From: Paenibacillus taichungensis
GTDB taxonomy: Bacteria; Bacillota; Bacilli; Paenibacillales; Paenibacillaceae
Assembly: GCF_003287275.1 (NCBI RefSeq)
Contig: NZ_QEVW01000009.1
Location: forward strand, 310,001 to 374,000
Reading direction: 5' to 3'
DNA length: 64,000 nt
Shown here: one piece after another, positions 35,913 through 45,216 of the stretch
Layout: the number at the start of each line of letters is the position of its first letter
How positions within the stretch are numbered: position 1 is the first letter of the stretch
Notes under the pieces: model-generated
Told to the model about the DNA's origin: nothing
Database searches by the model: none
The model's input: the letters and a program-made list of their open reading frames with translations, nothing else
Position numbers and translations under genes: made by a program

Positions 35913-36386
35913 TTAAGGCTTAATAGAAGAGGCAATTTGCCCATCTTCATTATGGATAATAGCCCGAATGTTCTGTTTTTCACTCTTTTCTTTGGCCGCA
36001 TCCACAGCTTCGGCTTTGGTTCGGAACGTAGCCAGAGATTTGGAATGACCTTCTTCCTTGATGGCCCAGCCGGAGTCGGTAGGAACGACATGAATGTTAT
36101 CATGGCTTTTGGAAGAAGAGACGGGCTCGGAATGACGGCGTGGAGATGAAGATTTTCCATGCTCTGATTTGCTGTCTGATGAAGAATGTTTGGTATCCTG
36201 CTTCGAATTCTTCGATGTGGGATGATTCTCATCCCATTCTTCCGCTTTGGCAGTAGCGATTGCAATGGAGCGTCCTTCCTCATAACCGTCATCCAACAAT
36301 GCATTGGCAATCTCAATGGCCTTATGTCTGACACGAGGCTCCAGATTTTTCATGGAAACGGGATAGTCCTGTTTGTTCCACGGCAT
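35913..36386 (-). CDS. ydaT: YdaT-like stress protein with DUF2188 domain
   Basis: 157 residues. The N-terminal MPWNKQDYPVSMKNLEPRVR block with IEIANALLDDGYEEGRSIAIATAKAEEW is characteristic of B. subtilis YdaT. A Ser/Lys/His-rich linker (~55-100) leads to a C-terminal DUF2188 domain (HVVPTDSGWAIKEEGHSKS, then RTKAEAVDAAKE). Start at ATG 36386 behind GGAGGG; the 36 codons upstream in frame have no site. In B. subtilis ydaT lies near amj (ydaH), and here too it is divergent from amj. Function unknown; general stress association in Bacillus. Confidence 0.8.
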   Translation of the reverse strand: MPWNKQDYPVSMKNLEPRVRHKAIEIANALLDDGYEEGRSIAIATAKAEEWDENHPTSKNSKQDTKHSSSDSKSEHGKSSSPRRHSEPVSSSKSHDNIHVVPTDSGWAIKEEGHSKSLATFRTKAEAVDAAKEKSEKQNIRAIIHNEDGQIASSIKP

Positions 36387-36609
36387 ATTGATTCCCTCCT
36401 GTACATTGTAAGTTATTTGTATATTACCCTGTACGGGGATGAATAAACGATTATTGTGGAGAACCTTGAAGCATACGCTGTAGTTTTGGTGCATTCTACT
36501 GTTCAGCTTCTCTGCCCTTTTCTATACTTTTATGTGGATGAGGAGTATAATGCTTCCATACTTGAAATTACAATAGAAGCTCATTAGAAAAAGATAAGGA
36601 GATTTACAT

Positions 36610-37410
36610 ATGTTTAGTTTGAGCCTAGCCATTCCTATGTTGTTTACGATGCTTATTCATGCAGCTGACAGTCTGTCCTATGCGCTGCGCCTTGGAGGAT
36701 TACGTACTCGCAGAATAGCGCTGGCTTTGTCCCTGTCCGGAATTTTGCTGCTGGTGTCGCGTACCTCCAATATGGCCCAAGGGCCGATGGTAGGCAATCT
36801 CGTGGATACAGCGACGAATGGAGGGAACCCACACTTTGCAGCGCAGCTGCATTGGCTAATGGGTGCGGCTACGGCAGGAACGGCTTTGGCTATTCTAAGT
36901 TTTCCAACGATGGTCAAGCTCGCTTCCCGAATGGTCGTTCATTTTGAGGCGGCAGGATCAATTCCTTCCATGGTTCGAGGCTTGTTGAAACGCAGCAAGA
37001 TCAAAAACGCAATGTATTATATTACCCCGCCATCATGGCAAATGGCAAAGCTGTTGGTACACAACGGAATGCCCAGACGTCTAATGACGTTGAACATAGC
37101 GGTGACGGCAATCTATACGACGGGAGTCCTGTCCAGTCTGTACGCTGCGTATCTTTATCCGGGGCAGGCTGTAGCTGCCTCGCAATCTACTGGACTCATT
37201 AATGGAGTAGCAACCATTTTGTTAACCATCCTGATTGATCCTCGTATTTCGTTGCTCAGCGACAAATCTCTGCGCGGTGAAATCCGGCTGGATCGAATGG
37301 ATCAGATCTATGGCTGTATGCTTGTATCCCGTTTATTTGGCACATTGTTGGCCCAGTTGTTATTGATTCCATTTGCCTACTGGATCGGCTGGATTGTGAG
37401 TATGATGTAA
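36610..37410 (+). CDS. amj: Amj-type lipid II flippase
   Basis: 266 residues with six to seven membrane helices. The start MFSLSLAIPMLFTMLIHAAD continues SLSYALRLGGLRTRRIALALSLSGIL and SRTSNMAQGPMVGNLVD, matching the alternate MurJ (Amj, YdaH) family that flips lipid II across the membrane. AAGGAG precedes the ATG. Full length. In B. subtilis it backs up MurJ under envelope stress; no sigma-M-type promoter was confirmed here. Ends at a strong terminator. Confidence 0.85.
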   Translation: MFSLSLAIPMLFTMLIHAADSLSYALRLGGLRTRRIALALSLSGILLLVSRTSNMAQGPMVGNLVDTATNGGNPHFAAQLHWLMGAATAGTALAILSFPTMVKLASRMVVHFEAAGSIPSMVRGLLKRSKIKNAMYYITPPSWQMAKLLVHNGMPRRLMTLNIAVTAIYTTGVLSSLYAAYLYPGQAVAASQSTGLINGVATILLTILIDPRISLLSDKSLRGEIRLDRMDQIYGCMLVSRLFGTLLAQLLLIPFAYWIGWIVSMM

Positions 37411-37444
37411 GCCAATTTCAATCTATATACAAAAAAGCAATATA

Positions 37445-37494
37445 AAAAAGGGGACTTCCCATGCGTCATGAAGATGACGGGAAGTCCCTTTTTT
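37445..37494 (+). terminator. Terminator after amj
   Basis: AAAAAGGGGACTTCCC (37445-37460) pairs with GGGAAGTCCCTTTTTT (37479-37494). T-rich on both strands, so it probably works both ways. Confidence 0.9.
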
Positions 37495-37508
37495 AGTCTT
37501 ACTTAATG

Positions 37509-37665
37509 TCTAACGAACGGAGCACAAGTTAATAGCTCCAGTTCCCTCAAGTTTGTAATTTAACGAATCGGAGAGACGTTATTTCATTGCTTTATACGTG
37601 CTGCCTCAGGCTGTTCCGCAGTTTTCAACGGAATGACGTGACTGAAATTCGTTAAAATTAGCATT
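37509..37665 (+). repeat. Structured repeat family 2, copy G
   Basis: Second copy of the family at 30458-30600. TTTAACGAAT (37559-37568) pairs perfectly with ATTCGTTAAA (37647-37656), with inner ACGTTATT / AATGACGT. Lies between the convergent amj and msrAB genes. Confidence 0.55.
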
Positions 37666-37739
37666 CCACATGAATTGTCCTCTTAAGATGCGATCGATTC
37701 GCTAGCGCTTCTTAAATACGTACTTCAATGAACCATTAC

Positions 37740-38702
37740 TTAATTAAAAAGTACGGCGTATTCGGCATATCCTTCTTTTTCAAGGTCATCTTTGGGTACA
37801 AAACGAAGGGCTGCGGAATTGATGCAATAACGCATTCCACCAGCTTCGGCAGGGCCGTCGTTGAACAGGTGACCCAGATGGGAATCCCCTTCACGACTTC
37901 TCACTTCGGTACGAATCATGAAGTGGCTGAGATCCGTTTTTTCCTTCACATTGTAGTCCCGCAGTGGACGGGTGAAGCTTGGCCAGCCGCAGCCGGAATC
38001 GTATTTGTCGGTGGAACTGAACAGTGGCTCACCGGATACGATGTCCACGTAAATTCCGTCACCATGGTGGTCCCAGAACTCGTTATGGAACGCTGGCTCG
38101 GTTGCGTTGTTCTGGGTAACTTCATATTGCAGCGGCGTCAGACGCTCTTTCAGGCCGTCTTTATCCACTTTGCCGGACCAGTTCCGTTCGATAAAGTCTT
38201 CGCGTCCAGAACCTTTACGATACCGTTTGTAGTGCGCAGGGTTTTTGTGATGGTAACCTTGGTGATGCTCCTCTGCTTCATAGAACGGTTTCGCTGGCAG
38301 GATGGGAGTAAAGATCGGTTTGTCAAATCGTCCGCTTTGTGCCAAAGCTGCTTTGGAAGCTTCTGCGATCTGACGTTGTTCTTCACTGTGATAGAAGATG
38401 GCCGTCTGATAAGATGATCCACGGTCGTGGAATTGTCCACCCGTATCTGTTGGGTCGATCTGTTGCCAGAACAATTCAACGAGTTTCTCATATGGGAAGA
38501 TGGCCGGGTCGAACGTAATTTGAACGGCCTCTACGTGACCTGTCGTTTCAGAGCAGACCTCCTCATATGTTGGGTTCTCCGTATGTCCTCCTGTATAACC
38601 CGATACAATCTTATGAATGCCGGGTAGTTCCTCGAAGGGGGATACCATACACCAGAAGCACCCGCCTGCAAAAGTTGCTTTTTCACTTGTATGTTGTTCC
38701 AT
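37740..38702 (-). CDS. msrAB: Bifunctional methionine sulfoxide reductase MsrA-MsrB
   Basis: 320 residues. MsrA part (~5-160) has GGCFWC with catalytic Cys15, [15 protein letters not shown] and [12 protein letters not shown]. MsrB part (~175-315) has CGWPSF, GDSHLGH and the catalytic RYCINSAAL (Cys293). The zinc-binding CxxC pairs of some MsrB proteins are absent. It reduces both diastereomers of methionine sulfoxide using thioredoxin. No signal sequence, so cytoplasmic. GGAG lies ten bases before the ATG. Single gene, convergent with amj. Confidence 0.93.
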   Translation of the reverse strand: MEQHTSEKATFAGGCFWCMVSPFEELPGIHKIVSGYTGGHTENPTYEEVCSETTGHVEAVQITFDPAIFPYEKLVELFWQQIDPTDTGGQFHDRGSSYQTAIFYHSEEQRQIAEASKAALAQSGRFDKPIFTPILPAKPFYEAEEHHQGYHHKNPAHYKRYRKGSGREDFIERNWSGKVDKDGLKERLTPLQYEVTQNNATEPAFHNEFWDHHGDGIYVDIVSGEPLFSSTDKYDSGCGWPSFTRPLRDYNVKEKTDLSHFMIRTEVRSREGDSHLGHLFNDGPAEAGGMRYCINSAALRFVPKDDLEKEGYAEYAVLFN

Positions 38703-38830
38703 GCTATAGTCACTCCATTTCTGATGAAGAATGATATTTTGGCTTACTCTTCTATTATATCCCGAATTGGCAAGCCAACCAAGCAGGATCGGAAAGAGGA
38801 TGAGCCTGAAATGTTTCTGACTGTTCCGAC

Positions 38831-39442
38831 TTAGACTTTTTTACGAGAGCGTAAGCGAAACAAAAGTAATATTATCGTCATGAACACGAGATAACCGGCA
38901 AGGATTGACAGGCTCACCCAGATTGATGATTCTGCTTGTGCACCCGCATAGGCAAAAACAAAAATCGCAGGCAGTTTGCCAATCGCGGTCGCGACCATGA
39001 ACACCCAGAATGGGGTGTAGGTAATGCCTGCATAGATATTAACCGCCATTTGGGGCACGATGGGCAACAGCCGCATAGTCATGATACCCATGAAGGGATG
39101 AGCCTCCATCCATGTTGTAAATCGATTCAAACCCCGAATGCGTTCGAGATAGGATCTGGCCTGATTTCGGAATATCGTTCTTGCTCCGGTGTATACCAGC
39201 AGTGCAGCAATTGTGGTTCCAAGCCAGCATATCCAGGCTGCTGTTGCAGCACCGTAACTGTAGCCAAAGGCAATAATGACAATTTTATACGGAATTACAG
39301 GTACAAGAGCAAACAATGTCGCCATGGCGAGTAAAAGTGGTATGGACTGATGCAGATCGGTCCAGGCCAGCAGCTCATATCTGTAAATAAACGTGACTCC
39401 GGCAAGTAAAACATATAAGAGGAGCCATAACCATTTTCGCAA
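38831..39442 (-). CDS. VTT-domain (TVP38/DedA-like) membrane protein
   Basis: 203 residues from TTG 39442, which has AAAGGAG about ten bases upstream; the frame extends to 39541 but without a site. Five to six membrane segments. The VTT core reads [36 protein letters not shown], then [37 protein letters not shown]. Relatives are thought to scramble or flip lipids. Basic tail RLRSRKKV. Single gene. Confidence 0.8.
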   Translation of the reverse strand: MRKWLWLLLYVLLAGVTFIYRYELLAWTDLHQSIPLLLAMATLFALVPVIPYKIVIIAFGYSYGAATAAWICWLGTTIAALLVYTGARTIFRNQARSYLERIRGLNRFTTWMEAHPFMGIMTMRLLPIVPQMAVNIYAGITYTPFWVFMVATAIGKLPAIFVFAYAGAQAESSIWVSLSILAGYLVFMTIILLLFRLRSRKKV

Positions 39443-39642
39443 AATCCCAAACGCTCCTTTCAGACCAGGAAGGTCTACCTGTATCCCAATCCGTATTGCT
39501 ATCTCTTTAAAGTTTACCACGTTCAACCAAAGGATGGACAATTCGTGCCGGTTCTAGCGGCAATCACTGGCATGTTGCTGTCTGAAGGGTTACACTATAG
39601 GACGTAGAAATATAGAACTCATCTGAAGGTGGAATGATCATA

Positions 39643-40581
39643 ATGGAAACAACCAAGCGAACTCGTGCTGCGATCATCGGACTCGGGGATATTGCACGTA
39701 AAGTATATTTGCCGCTGTTGACTGCCCACTCGGACGTGGAAATTACGGGGATTATGAACCGTTCACCCGAGCCGGTCAAGGAAATACAGCATACCTATAG
39801 ATTGAACAATGGAACAACGGATATGAAAGAATTGTTGTCCTGGGATCTGGATGCGGTGTTTATACATACAGCGACAGAAGCTCATTTTGACATCGTTATG
39901 CAATGTTTGGAGCGTGGGCTGGCAGTGTATGTGGACAAACCGCTGTCCTATACGTTACGGGAGTCGGAAGAAATGACCGCATTTGCGGAAGCACAGGGTC
40001 TTCTTTTGGCGGTAGGTTTTAACCGGAGATTTGCACCGTTGTATCAAAATGCGAAGGAATGGATGCAGGCTGGACAGGGTTTTGAATCGCTGACAGTTAC
40101 TAAACATCGGACAGGAATTCAGGATCGTCCCGCTGCGGAAACCATCTATGATGATCTGATTCATATCCTTGACCTGATGTTATGGTATTCGGATCACAAT
40201 GTGCAGATGCTCCATCAGTGGATACGTAAAAATGATCTGGACCGACTGTTGCATGCGGCTGGATCAGCCAAGCTGGGCAGAACGGCAATTGGCAGATTCG
40301 ATATGGTACGCCAAGCAGGAGCGGATTTGGAGAAAATTGAGCTGTATGGTGGGGGAAGATCGGTAGAAGTGCTGAACATGGAAATAGCGAAGTATGAGGA
40401 ACGCGGTGCACAGGAACGCAAGGAAACCTTTGGCAGTTGGGAAAGTATTTTGACCCGAAGAGGATTCACAGGAGCGATTGATCAATTCTTGGCAAATCTT
40501 GAAACCCCGGATGACTGTGCCATCAGTGCAAGTCACGTCATGGACAGTCATGACCTGGCCGAACAGCTTATTCGCGGTTAA
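39643..40581 (+). CDS. Gfo/Idh/MocA-family oxidoreductase
   Basis: 312 residues from ATG 39643 (AAGGTGG upstream; ATG 39634 is too close to it). Rossmann start AAIIGLGDIARKVYLPLL; the usual EKP motif is VDKPLSY with the conserved Lys; GFNRRFAPLY follows. NAD(P)-dependent oxidation of a sugar or polyol. Shorter and more diverged than the two homologues at 42.1 and 44.0 kb. It may belong to the same sugar pathway but has its own transcription unit. Confidence 0.82.
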   Translation: METTKRTRAAIIGLGDIARKVYLPLLTAHSDVEITGIMNRSPEPVKEIQHTYRLNNGTTDMKELLSWDLDAVFIHTATEAHFDIVMQCLERGLAVYVDKPLSYTLRESEEMTAFAEAQGLLLAVGFNRRFAPLYQNAKEWMQAGQGFESLTVTKHRTGIQDRPAAETIYDDLIHILDLMLWYSDHNVQMLHQWIRKNDLDRLLHAAGSAKLGRTAIGRFDMVRQAGADLEKIELYGGGRSVEVLNMEIAKYEERGAQERKETFGSWESILTRRGFTGAIDQFLANLETPDDCAISASHVMDSHDLAEQLIRG

Positions 40582-40664
40582 TCTTGCAGAAGGTCGTGCG
40601 GGAGTGTGAATGAAGTCTTCCGCACCAATGATTCATTAAACGATATTGGAGGAAGAATAATACC

Positions 40665-40979
40665 ATGGATGAATATGAAAAAGAACGAAATAAACAGATT
40701 GAGGAAGCTGTAATTGAGTCGTATAAACAGGAAGAGGAAATGATGATTCTGGTATTTGCCCAGTGGTGTGTCAATCATGGACTGGATCCGGAAGAGATGT
40801 ACCGGCAAGCCTACCCGGAACAACTGAGCAATGAGCGTTTGCAGCAAGTGCTGAAGCTAGTTGTATCCAAGGAGGAAGCCGGGGACATTCCGGACGACAC
40901 TGTATTGGGCGTGTTATCCATGTTTGGCAATGAAGATCTGGCTATGGTTGTATCCGAGGCGATTGCCGCGCGCAAATAA
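40665..40979 (+). CDS. Small acidic protein of unknown function
   Basis: 104 residues, helical and highly charged at the N-terminus (DEYEKERNKQIEEAVIESYKQ), with a QWCVNHGLDPEEMYRQAYPEQ block and a tail VLSMFGNEDLAMVVSEAIAA. TTGGAGG precedes the ATG by about 14 bases, a little far. No recognised domain. It follows the oxidoreductase gene by 83 bp and is probably co-transcribed. Confidence 0.6.
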   Translation: MDEYEKERNKQIEEAVIESYKQEEEMMILVFAQWCVNHGLDPEEMYRQAYPEQLSNERLQQVLKLVVSKEEAGDIPDDTVLGVLSMFGNEDLAMVVSEAIAARK

Positions 40980-40980
40980 G

Positions 40981-41039
40981 TTTCGGTTATGGATAATACG
41001 TATACGTATTTTCGGTTATGGATAATACGTATACGTATT
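40981..41039. repeat. Tandem 29-bp repeat carrying a 16-bp palindrome
   Basis: Two identical 29-bp units (40981-41009, 41010-41038). Each contains the perfect palindrome AATACGTATACGTATT (40995-41010 and 41024-41039). Between the convergent 104-residue protein and AraC genes. Confidence 0.88.
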
Positions 41040-41049
41040 AATGAAGCGA

Positions 41050-41868
41050 TTACATCTGTTCCCGGTGAATGACGCGGAATTCTTTGGGCGACATGCCGAA
41101 CCGGGAGCGGAATACCCGGTGGAAATACGTATAATTGTTAAAGCCGGAAGATTCGGCTACATGTTCGAGTGTCATTGGACTAAAAATGATCCGTTCCCTG
41201 GCCATGTTCAGTCGTACATCAAGTGTATATTGCATAATACTTTTACCAAACGCTTCTTTGAAGAGATGAACTCCCCTGGAAACACTGATTCCAATATGGG
41301 TAGCTATATCTTCAAGCTTGAATAGAGAAGAAGCGTTCTCCTCGATGTAACTTTTAATCTCATATGCCACGTAGTTGGTATTGGTAATCGTCGGATGTTC
41401 CGAGAGCATACGATCCACTTCAAGACAAAGAATTCGCATATAATAACTGGCAATTTCTGGGTAAGGGTTGGAAATACGGCGCTGCTCGAGTACAAGCTGT
41501 CGAAACAGGGTAAGCAGGCTTTCGGTCAGCTGCACCTTGATCCGGTTAGGTCTCTTGTGATGTTTCCACCACTCATCCACCCAGTCCCCATTGAAGAAAA
41601 TATGGTAATCACCACTCTCCACAAGTCGTTCACCCATCGGATTTTGCTCTTTGTCTATTCTCAGTTCATATGGCTCATCTGGACTAAACAGAAGCAGATC
41701 ACCCGCATCAACAAGGGACATCTCGCCGTCTACACGGGCTCGGCACCGTCCGTCCGTCTGGAGCCTCAACAAGTAATTCTTTACTCCCTCAGGATGCAAA
41801 CCTATATAAGGTTTGCGATGAAACGAGAAGCCTGCTGTAAGAACCTGGCAGGAATAATCAGTCGGCAT
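41050..41868 (-). CDS. AraC-family transcriptional regulator of the sugar cluster
   Basis: 272 residues. N-terminal cupin-like domain (GRCRARVDGEMSLVDAGDLLLFSPDEPYEL). C-terminal AraC HTH (LEDIATHIGISVSRGVHLFKEAFGKS, then LEHVAESSGFNNYTYFHRVFRSRFGMSPKEFR). AAGGAG is seven bases before ATG 41868 and one base before ATG 41874, so the former is preferred. Divergent from the oxidoreductase/isomerase/ThuA genes and probably their activator. Ligand unknown. Confidence 0.88.
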   Translation of the reverse strand: MPTDYSCQVLTAGFSFHRKPYIGLHPEGVKNYLLRLQTDGRCRARVDGEMSLVDAGDLLLFSPDEPYELRIDKEQNPMGERLVESGDYHIFFNGDWVDEWWKHHKRPNRIKVQLTESLLTLFRQLVLEQRRISNPYPEIASYYMRILCLEVDRMLSEHPTITNTNYVAYEIKSYIEENASSLFKLEDIATHIGISVSRGVHLFKEAFGKSIMQYTLDVRLNMARERIIFSPMTLEHVAESSGFNNYTYFHRVFRSRFGMSPKEFRVIHREQM

Positions 41869-42056
41869 TGGCATACTCCTTGCAATTTGAAAATTATGAC
41901 CAGATAGTTCATGTTTCGATCATATTATTCATTTTAATTGAAGCCGAAACGGAATACCATAGTATTAAATTCAAGTGCAACACCTAGGCTCAAAACCTTC
42001 AATTAAAAATATGCAAATTACAGGTTCTCACCACTCATAAGGAGATGAACACCACT

Positions 42057-43169
42057 GTGGAGAAAATGAAAACAGGCATTATTGGTTGCGGTAACATTAG
42101 CGCCATATATCTGGAAAATTTAAAAAATAATCCTTACATTGAAGTGGTGGCTGTTGCGGATTTGATCCGTGAACGGGCACAAGAACGAGCTGATGAATTT
42201 AATATCGCAAACGTTTACAATGTAGATGAGTTGCTGCAAGATAACGAGATTGAGCTTGTGCTAAACCTTACGGTTCCTGGCAGTCATGCCATGACGGATC
42301 TGGCTGTGCTTGAAGCAGGCAAACATGTGTATGCCGAGAAACCACTGGCAATCTCTCTTGAGGATGGTCGCAAGGTAATCGAACTGGCTGAGGAAAAAGG
42401 ATTGTATGTTGGTTCAGCACCAGATACGTTCCTTGGATCAGGCATTCAGACTGCCCGCAAGGCTATTGAAGAAGGACTGATCGGTAAACCGATTGCGGCA
42501 ACTTCATTCTTCATGGGTGGAGGGCCAGAGGCTTGGCATCCGAATCCGGAGTTCTTTTATGTCGCTGGTGGCGGACCAATGTTCGATATGGGACCTTACT
42601 ATTTGACCGCTCTGATTACTCTCCTTGGACCGATTCGCAGAATCAGTTCATCGGCAGGTGTACAGATCACGGACCGCGTTATTGGTTCCGGTCCGAAGGA
42701 AGGTACACCTCTTGAGGTACAGACGCCAACACACTTGGCAGGAACGATTGATTTTGAGGAAGGTGCCATTGCAACAATGATCACCAGCTTCGATATCCGT
42801 GGTGCTTCGGATTTGCCACGGATTGAGATCTACGGTACCGAAGGTACGATGAGCATACCGGATCCCAACTTTTTTAACGGGGAAGTGAAGCTCCGCAGAT
42901 TCGGTCAGGACACATGGGAGACCGTGACGCCTGCTTTTGAAAGCAGACAGAACGAGCGCGGAATCGGCGTTACCGAAATGGTTGAATCCATTCGAGCCGG
43001 ACGCGAACACAAAGCCAGCGGTAAGCTCGCCTACCATGTGCTTGAAGCTATGCATGCGTTCCAGCGCTCCTCGCTTGAGGGCAAACACATCCAAATGGAG
43101 AGCACTTATCAAGCAGGAGCAAAAAACAATACAGATGAAAATCAGTCAGAGGCTGTACAGTCACACTAA
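42057..43169 (+). CDS. Gfo/Idh/MocA-family oxidoreductase
   Basis: 370 residues. Rossmann start KTGIIGCGNISAIYLENL, conserved YAEKPLAIS, and a C-terminal alpha/beta domain with GGGPMFDMGPYYLTALI. The GGGPEAWHPNPEFFY region resembles sugar dehydrogenases of catabolic clusters. Start uncertain: AAGGAG sits directly before ATG 42045 and 12 bases before GTG 42057; ATG 42066 is also possible. First gene of the cluster; the isomerase follows 27 bp downstream. Confidence 0.85.
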   Translation: MEKMKTGIIGCGNISAIYLENLKNNPYIEVVAVADLIRERAQERADEFNIANVYNVDELLQDNEIELVLNLTVPGSHAMTDLAVLEAGKHVYAEKPLAISLEDGRKVIELAEEKGLYVGSAPDTFLGSGIQTARKAIEEGLIGKPIAATSFFMGGGPEAWHPNPEFFYVAGGGPMFDMGPYYLTALITLLGPIRRISSSAGVQITDRVIGSGPKEGTPLEVQTPTHLAGTIDFEEGAIATMITSFDIRGASDLPRIEIYGTEGTMSIPDPNFFNGEVKLRRFGQDTWETVTPAFESRQNERGIGVTEMVESIRAGREHKASGKLAYHVLEAMHAFQRSSLEGKHIQMESTYQAGAKNNTDENQSEAVQSH

Positions 43170-43196
43170 TTGATCTTGGATGAGGTGAACCGGTAA

Positions 43197-43961
43197 ATGT
43201 TGAAGGTTGGATTACAGCTATATACGGTACGTGATGAACTGGAACGCGATTTCAAAGGTACACTTGCTAAGGTTGCAGAGCTTGGATATCAAGGTGTGGA
43301 GTTCCATAACTTTTACGGGCATAGCCCGGAAGAAGTAAGGGCCATTCTGGATGAATTTGGTCTGGAGATTGTTGGTACCCATGTTCAGTACAATAGTCTG
43401 CTTGAGGATCTTGATGGCGTGATCGCTTATCACAAAGCCATCGGAAACAAAAACCTGATTGTGCCTTATCTGTCGGAAGAACAACGGCAATGGGATAACG
43501 TATTTGCTTCCCTGAATGAGATTGGCGAGAAGTGTGCAGCTCAGGACATGGTGTTAATGTATCACAATCATGATTTTGAATTTACAGAGCAGGTTGAGGG
43601 GCAGCCGGCGTTATACGCGATGTATGATACCGTAACCGCTTCCCATCTGCAAGTGGAGCTGGATTCGTGTTGGGCTCACGCCGCAGGATACCCGCCAACG
43701 GAAGTCATCGCGAAGTATGCGGGACGTTTGCCACTGGTCCACTGGAAAGACATGCGCCGTTCAGAAGGTCAAGTCATTACAGTGGAATTCGGTCAAGGCG
43801 AGGTAGATTTGGGGGCTGTAGCTACAGCGTCAGATCAGGCGGGAGCCGAGTGGCTTGTTGTGGAACAGGATGTATGTCAGAATCCTCCACTGCAAAGCAT
43901 CGAGAGCAGTATGAACTGGATTAGAAAATATGCCGCTAATGGAGGACTTGTTCATGTCTAA
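43197..43961 (+). CDS. Sugar phosphate isomerase/epimerase-family protein (IolE-like barrel)
   Basis: 254 residues, AP endonuclease 2-type TIM barrel. Metal-site blocks are LMYHNHDFEF, VELDSCWAHAAG, LVHWKDMR and the C-terminal WLVVEQD. These enzymes isomerise, epimerise or dehydrate keto-sugars. GAGGTGA lies upstream of the ATG. Its last eight bases overlap the next dehydrogenase gene, so translation is coupled and the two probably act in sequence: oxidation, then rearrangement or elimination. Confidence 0.85.
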   Translation: MLKVGLQLYTVRDELERDFKGTLAKVAELGYQGVEFHNFYGHSPEEVRAILDEFGLEIVGTHVQYNSLLEDLDGVIAYHKAIGNKNLIVPYLSEEQRQWDNVFASLNEIGEKCAAQDMVLMYHNHDFEFTEQVEGQPALYAMYDTVTASHLQVELDSCWAHAAGYPPTEVIAKYAGRLPLVHWKDMRRSEGQVITVEFGQGEVDLGAVATASDQAGAEWLVVEQDVCQNPPLQSIESSMNWIRKYAANGGLVHV

Positions 43962-45036
43962 AGTACTTAATATTGCCATCGTTGGTTGTGGCGGAATCGC
44001 CAAAGGTAAACATATGCCCAGCCTGTCCAAACAATCTAAAGGCCGTATGGTCGCTTTCTGTGACATTGTGAAAGAACGTGCGGAGGAGGCAGCAGCCGAA
44101 TTCGGTGCTGAGGGAGCCAAAGTATATACGGATTATAACGAGATGCTGAAGGATGAAAGCATCGATGTGGTACATGTGTGTACACCAAACGACTCCCACT
44201 CCGTGATCACGGTCGCTTCTCTTGAGGCGGGCAAACATGTAATGTGTGAAAAGCCAATGGCGAAGACGTCTGCACAAGCGCAGGCTATGCTGGAAGCCGC
44301 ACAACGTACAGGCAAAAAACTGTCCATTGCGTATCAGAACCGATTCCGCAATGACAGCCAATACCTGAAACAAATGTGTGAAGAAGGCGAGCTGGGCGAT
44401 ATTTATTTCGGTAAGGCAATTGCACTTCGCCGCCGTGCTGTCCCTACCTGGGGTGTGTTCCTTGATGAGGAAAAGCAGGGCGGAGGACCGCTGATTGATA
44501 TCGGTACGCATGCATTGGACCTGACTCTTTGGCTGATGGATAATTACAAGCCGAAGAGTGTAATGGGCTCAACTTTCCACAAGCTGGGTCAACGTGAGAA
44601 TGCGGCCAATGCTTTTGGTCCGTGGGACCCGGAACAATTCAAGGTAGAGGATTCTGCATTTGGTTTTGTGACGATGGAGAATGGGGCTACAATTATTATC
44701 GAGTCCAGCTGGGCACTGAATGTTGCTGAGTTCGGCGAAGCCAAATCACTGCTTTGCGGAACAGAAGGTGGCGCGGATATGCAGGATGGTCTGCGTATCA
44801 ATGGCGAGAAACGCAGCCGTCTGTTTGAAACCAAGGTAGATCTAGACGCTGGCGGGGTTGCTTTTTATTCCGGTAGCGCAGAAAATGAAGCGGATCGTGA
44901 AGCTAGAATGTGGCTTGAAGCGATCATCGAAGACAAAGATCCAGTTGTAAAACCTGAACAAGCTATCGTGGTTACTCAGATCCTTGAAGCGATCTACGAG
45001 TCTGCTCAAACAGGCAAAGCGGTTTATTTCGACTAA
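43954..45036 (+). CDS. Gfo/Idh/MocA-family oxidoreductase
   Basis: 360 residues from ATG 43954 (GGAGG eight bases upstream, inside the preceding gene). Rossmann IAIVGCGGIAKGKHMPSL, MCEKPMAKT, AYQNRFRNDSQYLKQ, GGGPLIDIGTHALDLTLWLM with the usual catalytic His. Typical of scyllo-inositol or glucoside 3-dehydrogenase relatives. A 180-bp gap follows before the next isomerase. Confidence 0.87.
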   Translation: MSKVLNIAIVGCGGIAKGKHMPSLSKQSKGRMVAFCDIVKERAEEAAAEFGAEGAKVYTDYNEMLKDESIDVVHVCTPNDSHSVITVASLEAGKHVMCEKPMAKTSAQAQAMLEAAQRTGKKLSIAYQNRFRNDSQYLKQMCEEGELGDIYFGKAIALRRRAVPTWGVFLDEEKQGGGPLIDIGTHALDLTLWLMDNYKPKSVMGSTFHKLGQRENAANAFGPWDPEQFKVEDSAFGFVTMENGATIIIESSWALNVAEFGEAKSLLCGTEGGADMQDGLRINGEKRSRLFETKVDLDAGGVAFYSGSAENEADREARMWLEAIIEDKDPVVKPEQAIVVTQILEAIYESAQTGKAVYFD

Positions 45037-45216
45037 ACCGACCGGGTGTCATTTCCAATGAAATAACCAGTATTCTTACGTTTAATTTCAGGATAGAATA
45101 GCTCTTGATTTTCCACAATAATGATACAATCATGTGATCTGAACGGTATATTTATGCAGTTCATTGTTCATAAAACCAGCAATTAATATGATATTTATTC
45201 TAGGGAGGAATCGCAC

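Noticed and set aside
37690..37722. Possible sixth, inverted copy of repeat family 1 (AAGAAGCGCTAGCG on the minus strand)
   Set aside because: Only about 14 bases resemble the core; the flanking stems are missing and the local inverted repeat explains it.
40981..41039. CRISPR-like repeat
   Set aside because: Two directly adjacent identical units with no spacer and no cas genes in the window.
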